From positions 1-49,171 of the forward strand of contig CAJAIK010000051.1 of NCBI GenBank assembly GCA_903939765.1: 49,171 bases of DNA, read 5' to 3'. The position numbers and the translations under genes were made by a program. The notes under the pieces are model-generated. The model was not told the origin of the DNA. It made no database searches and worked only from the letters and a program-made list of their open reading frames with translations. Source of the DNA: an uncultured Chlorobiaceae bacterium (GTDB taxonomy: Bacteria > Bacteroidota > Chlorobiia > Chlorobiales > Chlorobiaceae). Shown in pieces: positions 38,649 to 45,707 of this stretch (its first letter is position 1; each line of letters starts with the position of its first letter).

Positions 38649-39907
38649 GCGATTGGAAAAAAACCACAGTTGGTATGGTTTCCACCGGATTTCTCAGCGG
38701 CGGAACTCCAACTACCTCGCGAGCTGATTACTGGAAGGGAGAGATTCCTTGGATTACGAGTAAGTGGCTCGGTGTCAAACTGGAACTCACAAACGGGGAA
38801 AAATTAGTTTCAAAAGAAGCGATTAAACACTCGGCAACCAAAATTGTTCCAAAAGACAGTATCATTTTTGCAACGCGGGTTGGTGTCGGAAAAGTCGGTA
38901 TCAACCGAATCGATCTTGCTATCAATCAGGATCTTGCAGGTATCCTGATCGACAACAAAAACTACGACATCAAGTTTCTCGCTTACCAATTGGGGCTCGA
39001 CTCGATTCAGCAATACGTTGCGATGAATAAGCGTGGAGCTACAATCAAAGGGATCACGCGAGACTGTCTTGAACAGATACGGCTCAACATCCCGCCACTC
39101 CCCGAGCAGAAAAAGATCGCGCACATCCTTTCGACAGTGCAGCGGGCGATCGAAGCGCAGGAGCGGATCATTCAGACCGCCACCGAGCTGAAAAAGGCCC
39201 TCATGCACAAGCTTTTCACCGAAGGCCTCCGAAACGAACCCCAAAAACAAACCGAAATCGGCCCCGTGCCTGAGAGTTGGGCTCTTATAACGTTGGGCGA
39301 GTTATGTGAAAAGCCAAATGGCGCTTTGCAAACAGGGCCGTTTGGTAGCCAGCTTCATAAAGACGAATATCAGGAAACCGGAATCGCTGTGGTGAACCCC
39401 ACCCATCTTGCCGGAAACCGTATCAATCATGAGCGTGTTCCTCATGTCAGTGAGGAGGTTGCGCAGCGCTTAAAGAAACACCGTCTTCGAAAGTTCGATA
39501 TCCTTTTCGGACGACGGGGCGAAATCGGGCGACAAGGCTTGGTCACTGAAGCGGAGGTATCATGGCTTTGTGGAACTGGCTGTTTTCTTGTGCGCGCAAG
39601 CAAACCTTTTATCGATAATCGATTTTTGGCGATCTATTTTGCTACTGATCGGCTTGTGAAGTGGCTCTATTCTCATGCTGCGGGTGCAATCATGCCCAAC
39701 CTCAACAATAGTGTGATGAAACGCTTACCGGTGTTTTATCCTGATCAGGTGACACAAGCCACGATCATCGAAACGTTCGCCATAATTGACCAGAAATTGA
39801 GTGCTGCCATTCAGAGGCAAACCGCGCTCCAAGACCTTTTCCGCACTCTTCTTCAAGAACTGATGACTGCAAAGACCCGCGTTCAAGAAATGGAGATCAA
39901 CAAATGA
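38645..39907 (+). CDS. hsdS: Type I restriction-modification system, specificity subunit
   Basis: DNA-recognition subunit of 420 residues with the usual two target recognition domains. TRD1 (about 1-145) ends in the conserved helix PPLPEQKKIAHILSTVQRAI. TRD2 (about 205-370) begins GPVPESWALITLGELCEKPN and leads to the second helical spacer (TIIETFAIIDQKLSAAIQRQ). AAGGAGG precedes the start. It begins and ends in ATGA overlaps. Codon use is visibly richer in A+T than in hsdM, as is common for exchanged hsdS genes. The target site cannot be inferred. Confidence 0.93.
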   Translation: MSDWKKTTVGMVSTGFLSGGTPTTSRADYWKGEIPWITSKWLGVKLELTNGEKLVSKEAIKHSATKIVPKDSIIFATRVGVGKVGINRIDLAINQDLAGILIDNKNYDIKFLAYQLGLDSIQQYVAMNKRGATIKGITRDCLEQIRLNIPPLPEQKKIAHILSTVQRAIEAQERIIQTATELKKALMHKLFTEGLRNEPQKQTEIGPVPESWALITLGELCEKPNGALQTGPFGSQLHKDEYQETGIAVVNPTHLAGNRINHERVPHVSEEVAQRLKKHRLRKFDILFGRRGEIGRQGLVTEAEVSWLCGTGCFLVRASKPFIDNRFLAIYFATDRLVKWLYSHAAGAIMPNLNNSVMKRLPVFYPDQVTQATIIETFAIIDQKLSAAIQRQTALQDLFRTLLQELMTAKTRVQEMEINK

Positions 39908-41133
39908 GAAGCCCTATCGATTCCCGTAATCAATCTGATCCTGGTGATCATGTTATCAGGAAATTCCGCTATCAGCATGCTTATGGGGTGATTCTTTCAG
40001 TCATGATGATTAACAAGGATCGTCCCTACCGCGCGATTTGGTGTGAGCAGCACGAAGACTTGTTAGCTGAACGCGAAGATGATAAATTTGATGCGTTTCA
40101 GGTGAAAACCCGCAAAGCTGAAAATGGATCGTGGAATATTACAGATGAGGCTTTTGTCAAAAGTATCAAACGCTTCGTGGATTTTGACATCAAGTTCCCT
40201 GACAAGGTCAGGAAATTCTATTTTGTGTCCAACGCCGAGTATTCCATCTCTGATTCGAAAAAGAGTTCCCATCTGAGTCCAGTGAAGCTCTTAGATGCGG
40301 TGAGTAGCACTCAGATCCATAGAGACCTCGTCGGTGACGCAGCAAAAGGATTCGATGCTTTAAGGAGAGCGACAAAGAAACCCGATGATGATCTGTTTTT
40401 AGTTCTTTCACGAGTGGAGCTGGTCAATGGGCCAACTGAGAAGGCATTTGATGACGAGATTTGCCAGAATCATCTTCCGAGAATCAAGGAGTGTCAAGGA
40501 TTGACTCCAAAGTCGCTCTCTAAGGTATTAAACTCACTAATAAGTTTAATGGAGCGTGCAGCTGATGTGCAGTGCTCTGATCCCATGAGGCACTGCTTCA
40601 GCATTACTTCGTCTGACGAAGTTGATCCAGTTCTTCTCGGGAAGAGGATTCTCTCTGAGCATGTTATTTGTACCATTCGAGAAGCATGTGATCTTGGGGT
40701 TCAGTATCCGGAAGAACTCGCAACCTTGAATTTGAATCCCAGCGACAAGGCCCATAGTGTACTTAAAAAAAAGATGGAACGAGGGGGGTTATGGGCGCAA
40801 TTCGAAGCAATGCGAAGACAGGCTCTTACGGCTGAAGCTGAGCTGTTGGAAGTTGCTTCAAGAACGGCAGACGGGAAACAGAAGGTTTCTCAAGTCGAAA
40901 ACGTCGTGCTGTCGGAGTGTGCTGAAGCCAGCCTACGAATGGATCCTCAGGCAAACCCAATTGGCCCTTCTATGCTAATCGATGTTCAGGATCGCTTAAA
41001 GCGGATAGCGAAGGAAACCCCTTCAAAGGTGAATTATCAACCTTATGAAGTGTTAGTTGGAATGGCTGGAATGCTAACGGAAGCCTGCAAAGTTTGGTGG
41101 AGTGAAAAATTCGAACTGGAGGGTGATCAATGA
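39904..41133 (+). CDS. DUF4297/Cap4-like dsDNA nuclease, effector of an ABC-3C system
   Basis: Protein of 409 residues. The N-terminal domain (about 15-200) fits the DUF4297 PD-(D/E)xK nuclease pattern: YQHAYGVILSVMM, an acidic pair in CEQHEDLLAEREDDKFD, and the QVK core in AFQVKTRK (Gln66-Lys68). This type of nuclease is the effector of Cap4 and of several ABC three-component systems. The C-terminal half is helical and not recognised; it may be the partner-binding domain of the system. It is coupled by ATGA overlaps to hsdS and to the middle component. Confidence 0.7.
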   Translation: MRSPIDSRNQSDPGDHVIRKFRYQHAYGVILSVMMINKDRPYRAIWCEQHEDLLAEREDDKFDAFQVKTRKAENGSWNITDEAFVKSIKRFVDFDIKFPDKVRKFYFVSNAEYSISDSKKSSHLSPVKLLDAVSSTQIHRDLVGDAAKGFDALRRATKKPDDDLFLVLSRVELVNGPTEKAFDDEICQNHLPRIKECQGLTPKSLSKVLNSLISLMERAADVQCSDPMRHCFSITSSDEVDPVLLGKRILSEHVICTIREACDLGVQYPEELATLNLNPSDKAHSVLKKKMERGGLWAQFEAMRRQALTAEAELLEVASRTADGKQKVSQVENVVLSECAEASLRMDPQANPIGPSMLIDVQDRLKRIAKETPSKVNYQPYEVLVGMAGMLTEACKVWWSEKFELEGDQ

Positions 41134-41684
41134 GCTTAAAGACAATTTATTTAGCCGCTGACATCGAGAATTCGGATGCGTTTCATTTATCTCGTCTGCT
41201 GCTTCTCCTTCAAGCATGTGGGAAAAAAAACAACAAGCCCGTAGATGGAATTATGAAGCTTGCGAAGCTCGATTTCTTGCTCCGCTATCCTAACTGTCTG
41301 GTCCGTGTTCTCAAAGCGCTCAGGAAAGATAGTCTTGCGGATGGCATTAGCGAAGAGGAACGCAATACGATTGAGGCGCGGATGATTAGGTTTCGATTTG
41401 GACCGTGGGATGATCGATACAGAAAATGGATCAGCCTGTTAGTCGCCAAGCGTTTGGCTCAAACATTCCTTGAGGGCCGTACGGTGAAAATTGTTCTGAC
41501 AGAGAAGGGGCTTGAGCTCGCTGAAAGCCTTGGGAAGAGAGCTGAATTTCATGACCTCTCAGCTCGTAGCAAAATAATATCGATTGTCGTCGGTGATTAC
41601 AATGCGACGAAGCTAAAAGACTTTATATACAGTGTGTTTCCAGAGATTACCACAATGAAATGGGGAGAGGAGATTGAGTTATGA
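41130..41684 (+). CDS. ABC-3C system middle component
   Basis: A 184-residue protein with winged-helix character. The motif GIMKLAKLDFLLRYPNCLVR at about residues 40-59 is the hallmark of the middle components of ABC three-component systems. A winged-helix hairpin follows (GRTVKIVLTEKGLELAESLG). In such systems it is thought to link the SMC-like ABC ATPase to the nuclease. It overlaps both neighbours by ATGA. The family call rests on this motif and the context. Confidence 0.7.
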   Translation: MSLKTIYLAADIENSDAFHLSRLLLLLQACGKKNNKPVDGIMKLAKLDFLLRYPNCLVRVLKALRKDSLADGISEEERNTIEARMIRFRFGPWDDRYRKWISLLVAKRLAQTFLEGRTVKIVLTEKGLELAESLGKRAEFHDLSARSKIISIVVGDYNATKLKDFIYSVFPEITTMKWGEEIEL

Positions 41685-43660
41685 GATTCGTTCTTCAGGA
41701 GTTGCATGTTACTTTCAAGAAGAGCAAAGAGACGATAAAGTTTGCGGATTTCACCTATTTTTATGGCCCGATGGGTGCAGGGAAATCAACGATCGCAAGA
41801 TTGGTTGATTTTTGTCTTGGAGGGCACTTCGGTGAGAAAGAGATGACTCCAGCGTTACAGTCTGAATTCGTTTCTGCAAGTTTATCACTAAAGGTTGAAG
41901 ATACGGAGCTAAATTTGAGACGAGATTCTGGTTCCAACCTCATTCGTGCTAATTGTACCTACGAGAATGAGCCGTTTGAAGTCATGATTCCTGCTCGTAC
42001 CAGCAATGGTGAAGTGATTCCCAAATCCGGAATCGAGGTACTTTCGGACTTGATTTACGTATTGAGTGGTAGAACGCCTCCGAAGGTTCGAAAGAGTAAG
42101 ATCAAGGAGGATTCCGATCTGGCTAGGTTGAGTCTGCGAGATCTTCTCTGGTATTGCTACCTTGACCAGGATTCAATGGACAGTAGCTTCTTCCATCTCG
42201 ACGGAGACGCGCATCCTCACAAAAGACTCAAGAGTCGGGATGTCCTTCGGTTCCTTGTAGGATTCCATCAAGAGCAAGTTTCAGAGCTTGAGGTGAAACT
42301 CGAGCGTCAGCGTGCCGAGAGAGTGAAATGCGAAGCTGGAGCCCAAGCGATAAAAGAAGCCCTCAGCGAAGCAGAGATAGCAACAGAAGTTGAGTTTTCC
42401 GGAATTCGTCAGGAACTGGAACGAAAACTGGCAGCAGTGGATGCCTTGATTCTCTCAATCCGAGAGGATATTGGTTCTACTAAGCCACATGCAATGGACG
42501 GCCTTCAAGTTGAGGCAAGAGCGCTTGCCGAGAAATCATCCGCGATTGAAGAAGCTTCCCGCGAACTAAAGGAAGTTTTGGGTAGAGACAAGTCTCATCG
42601 CAACGAAATCCTCTCACTTTCAACTCGATTTCGACGTTCCCAATCTGCGCGGGAAGTTCTCAGCGGAGTAAATTTTGAGGATTGTCCTCAATGTGGCCGA
42701 GATCTCCCTCAAAGAACAAGCGATGATTGTTCGGTCTGCGGACAAAAGCACTCGAAAGATCCGACAGGGAGTTTGGATGAAGCTAGCGCTGAAAAAGACA
42801 TGGATGCTCGGGTCGCAGAGCTAAATTACCTGATCAAGTGTCACGAAACAGCACTCCGGAGAAATGATCGAATACTTCGGGAACTTAAAGCACAGAAGAC
42901 TTTGGTTGATAGCGAATTAAATCGTGTGGCACGAGATTACGATTCTGCCTATCTTTCAGCCGCCCTTGAATCGGAGAAACAACGAGCGGCAATTCTACAG
43001 CAGCTGTCTGATTTATATAGAATAGAAGTTTTAATCCAAAAAATTGGAGCGCTAAACGACAGGGTCGAACGACTGATTGTGGAAGAACGCAATACGAGGT
43101 CAGAGCTCAAGGACGCGAGAGAAAAGGCTGAAAAGGACACTCAAAACATCAGCCTTCTCAAGAAGCTGTTTCTTGACTGTTTATTGCGCTCCAAGCTATC
43201 GGGATTTTACGCTGACGATTGTGTAGAAATGAAGTCGCCACATTTTCTGCCAGAGGTGACTTCCGCTGGAGGTGGTGATTTGGCGGTGACTTCTTTCAGT
43301 AATCTTGGTAGCGGTGGAAAGAAGACCCTATTTAAGTGTTGTTTTGCTGTCGCCGTTCATCGTCTTGCGTCGAAGATTGGAGCGCTTCTTCCGACTATTT
43401 TGATCATCGACTCACCTATGAAGAATACCAGTGAGCGGCAGAATAGAGAGCAGTTCGAAGGCTTCATAAAGATGCTTTATGAGCTTTCCCAGAAGGAGTT
43501 AAGTAACACCCAATTTGTAGTGGTAGATAAAGAGCTTTTTGCACCTCCTAGTCAGTATTCTCGGTTGTTTTGTTCGCGCCAGATGCAGCCAAATGAGAGA
43601 GGAATGGATTCGAAGAAGAATCCATACCCACCTTTGATTCCATATCATCAAGACAAGTAA
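41681..43660 (+). CDS. SMC/Rad50-like ABC ATPase of an ABC-3C system
   Basis: ATPase of 659 residues. Walker A is GPMGAGKST (29-37). Long coiled coils (about 195-320 and 370-500) flank a central zinc-binding turn with CPQC (Cys335, Cys338) and CSVC (Cys350, Cys353), like a zinc hook. The ABC signature is SNLGSGGKKT (540-549) and Walker B is TILIIDSPM (Asp577). This is the ATPase component of ABC three-component conflict systems, together with the middle component and the nuclease upstream. It probably senses invading DNA structures and gates the nuclease, which is inference from the family. Confidence 0.8.
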   Translation: MRFVLQELHVTFKKSKETIKFADFTYFYGPMGAGKSTIARLVDFCLGGHFGEKEMTPALQSEFVSASLSLKVEDTELNLRRDSGSNLIRANCTYENEPFEVMIPARTSNGEVIPKSGIEVLSDLIYVLSGRTPPKVRKSKIKEDSDLARLSLRDLLWYCYLDQDSMDSSFFHLDGDAHPHKRLKSRDVLRFLVGFHQEQVSELEVKLERQRAERVKCEAGAQAIKEALSEAEIATEVEFSGIRQELERKLAAVDALILSIREDIGSTKPHAMDGLQVEARALAEKSSAIEEASRELKEVLGRDKSHRNEILSLSTRFRRSQSAREVLSGVNFEDCPQCGRDLPQRTSDDCSVCGQKHSKDPTGSLDEASAEKDMDARVAELNYLIKCHETALRRNDRILRELKAQKTLVDSELNRVARDYDSAYLSAALESEKQRAAILQQLSDLYRIEVLIQKIGALNDRVERLIVEERNTRSELKDAREKAEKDTQNISLLKKLFLDCLLRSKLSGFYADDCVEMKSPHFLPEVTSAGGGDLAVTSFSNLGSGGKKTLFKCCFAVAVHRLASKIGALLPTILIIDSPMKNTSERQNREQFEGFIKMLYELSQKELSNTQFVVVDKELFAPPSQYSRLFCSRQMQPNERGMDSKKNPYPPLIPYHQDK

Positions 43661-43663
43661 CCG

Positions 43664-43891
43664 ATGCCCATATCTTTCAAACAAAAAACCGTCGAAACGA
43701 GAATAGTGACGTATACACAAAACGTCGGATGGAACTTTGTGCCCCGTGAGGAGGCCGAAGGATGGCGAGGGTTTGATCCAGAGATGCCGCATCGACGATG
43801 GCCGTTTTCCTATTTGAAACTCACGAACAAACGAAATGATCATCATGAACATCGTCATCACGATCTACATCTTGATTATCACTTTCATTGA
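43664..43891 (+). pseudogene. Truncated 5' end of an hsdR gene
   Basis: Starting 3 bases after the ABC ATPase stop, the first 42 residues (ETRIVTYTQNVGWNFVPREE, then GFDPEMP) align with the start of the intact HsdR at 45708 ([26 protein letters not shown]). After about 43790 the similarity ends abruptly and the frame runs to a stop in unrelated His-rich sequence. At DNA level the two copies differ at many positions, so this is the remains of a related but different hsdR, not a recent duplication. It would be the original end of the coupled operon. Confidence 0.8.
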
Positions 43892-43930
43892 CAATTCTGA
43901 CTTTCAATCGAATCAAGCGATCACCTAAAC

Positions 43931-45418
43931 ATGGCAGCTAAACAGAAATTTAATTCTCGCGAGCTGATGGAGAAAGCCATCGCTGCAATGAAGCAATCGA
44001 TCAGTGAGCCGCGCGTAGACGGAAATGTGACACCTAAAGTGGGCGCGGCTCTTTGGAAGCCGGACGGAACCATCGAGACTGCTTTCCGTGGCGAACTGCG
44101 ATATGGAGATCATGCGGAATTCACTTTACTGGAGCGGAAGAATCGGCCAAATGCCCTTGATCGTTGCATTCTGTTTGCTACTCTTGAACCCTGCGCTCCC
44201 GGAGCTCGGAACCATCCGAAGCTGAGTTGTGCTGAGCGTATCGTGAATGCCCGAATCAAGGAAGTCTGGGTCGGTTGTCAGGATCCACATCCAAAGGTGG
44301 CTGGAAAAGGATTTCGGTTTCTTAAAGACAAAGGTGTCATTGTTCATTTCTTTGACCGTGACCTGCAGGAGGTGATTGAAAAGGAGAACGATGAGTTTTT
44401 CAGGCAAGCCCAAGCCGCAGCCGAAAAACAGAAGCACGAATGGACGCCAGCCATAGCGGAGTATGACAAGGTCATGCAGGACGTTGATGTTAACGATTTG
44501 TCATCGGATGCTCTTAACAGCTATCAACTTATGCTTATGGGCAAAGGGCGCCACAAGGAGGATGAGTTTTATCGGAGGCTTTGCCATCAAGGGTTGCTCG
44601 AAAAGGTAAAAGACAAGATTCGCCCGACGGGTTTTGGCCTGCTCTTGTTCGCCCGGCATCCTCGTGACATGATGGCCCAGGCAGGAATTCTTGGCTCTAT
44701 CTTCAAAGATGGTAAGGAGGAACTGAAAGATTTTGATGGACCGATGGTTCTCGCACCGCAACAGACGATTCAATGGCTCCGGGACAAATTGCCAAATCCG
44801 ATTTTACGGACGGAGGCGCAACGTAAAGAGCAGAACGAAATTTATTATGAGCTTATTCGAGAAGGGGTGGTGAATGCCCTCGTTCATCGTGATTATGGAA
44901 TCAAGCAAGCTAAGATTCAACTTGTGGTGACAGAGGAGAAAACGGTGATCCGTAGTCCTGGAACGCCTATGGAACCGGTCACCTTAAAGCAGTTGCAGGA
45001 ATTTAACGCTCCAATGTTCAGCCGAAATCCGAGGCTTCATGCGGTTTTCAATACTATGGAGTTGGCCGAGGAACGAGGGTTTGGGCTTCACTCAATGCGG
45101 GAGCGTGCCAAGCAAGCAGGGCTACCTCTTCCCAAGTATGCATGGAATGATCCCTATCTTGATTTGACGATATATCGGACGGCTGAAAGTGCGACGAAAA
45201 CATTAGACGAAGTCATTCTCACAGAACTTAATAACGCAGAGAAAAATGGTTGGTCGTTCATAGTGAGCTCAGGAACCATAACTCAAAGTGAATATGTCCG
45301 AGAAATGGATGTTACGCCACGTACGGCGCAACGGCATTTGTCCCATTTCGTCGATTTGGGATTGCTTCAGCGAATAGGGAGCGGGCCAGCTACAACATAC
45401 CAGGTAATTCAGTCATAA
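43931..45418 (+). CDS. RibD-like deaminase fused to GHKL ATPase-like and winged-helix domains
   Basis: Protein of 495 residues with three parts. Residues about 10-150 form a RibD/CDA-type deaminase with zinc ligands and proton carrier His61-Glu63 (GDHAEFTLL), Cys88 and Cys100 (TLEPCAPGARNHPKLSCAER), then VWVGCQDPHPKVAGKGFRFL. Residues about 215-400 match the HATPase_c_4 half of AlbA_2-type regulators: N-box EGVVNALVHRDY (311-322), IRSPGTPMEPVTL, FSRNPRLHAVF, GFGLHSM. The C-terminus (about 415-495) is a winged helix (VTPRTAQRHLSHFVDLGLLQ). It has no riboflavin reductase domain and no rib genes nearby. Its place inside the restriction island points to defence. The substrate is unknown. Confidence 0.8.
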   Translation: MAAKQKFNSRELMEKAIAAMKQSISEPRVDGNVTPKVGAALWKPDGTIETAFRGELRYGDHAEFTLLERKNRPNALDRCILFATLEPCAPGARNHPKLSCAERIVNARIKEVWVGCQDPHPKVAGKGFRFLKDKGVIVHFFDRDLQEVIEKENDEFFRQAQAAAEKQKHEWTPAIAEYDKVMQDVDVNDLSSDALNSYQLMLMGKGRHKEDEFYRRLCHQGLLEKVKDKIRPTGFGLLLFARHPRDMMAQAGILGSIFKDGKEELKDFDGPMVLAPQQTIQWLRDKLPNPILRTEAQRKEQNEIYYELIREGVVNALVHRDYGIKQAKIQLVVTEEKTVIRSPGTPMEPVTLKQLQEFNAPMFSRNPRLHAVFNTMELAEERGFGLHSMRERAKQAGLPLPKYAWNDPYLDLTIYRTAESATKTLDEVILTELNNAEKNGWSFIVSSGTITQSEYVREMDVTPRTAQRHLSHFVDLGLLQRIGSGPATTYQVIQS

Positions 45419-45422
45419 AAGT

Positions 45423-45608
45423 GACATAAATCATGATGTTGTGTTTCGATGTAATGGTAAAAACGTATAAGTGGTAGTTATCGCGACATGAATCACGACA
45501 CTATGTCGCGATGTAATGGTAAAAATGTATAAGTGGTAGTTATCGCGACATGAATCACGACATTATGTCGCGATGTAACGGCAAAAGTGAATAAGTAATA
45601 GCAATCGC
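45423..45608. repeat. 62-bp tandem repeat array with internal hairpins
   Basis: Three full copies start at 45423, 45485 and 45547, exactly 62 bases apart, and a decayed fourth begins at 45609. Copies 2 and 3 hold a perfect 9-bp inverted repeat TCGCGACAT/ATGTCGCGA around 13 bases (45481-45511 and 45543-45573). In copy 1 this stem is degraded. The rest of the unit (GTAATGGTAAAA, GTATAAGTGGTAGTTATCGC) is well conserved. It fills the gap between the deaminase fusion and hsdR. It could be a set of operators or structured RNA. It is not CRISPR, because the whole unit repeats. Confidence 0.9.
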
Positions 45609-45707
45609 GACAGTAAATAGTGATTTGTTGACGAAAGTAAAAGCAATGCGAGTTTCTGTATAATTGCTGCTAAATATAATTTCAATAAGAGCCTATACGA
45701 GAACACG

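Noticed and set aside
43836-43928. A 30-residue hydrophobic peptide frame just before the deaminase fusion gene
   Set aside because: The hydrophobic content comes from a run of ATC-like codons in low-complexity DNA; there is no ribosome binding site and it overlaps the truncated hsdR frame.
45423-45640. CRISPR-like array
   Set aside because: The complete 62-bp unit including would-be spacers is repeated, so there are no unique spacers, and there are no cas genes in the window.
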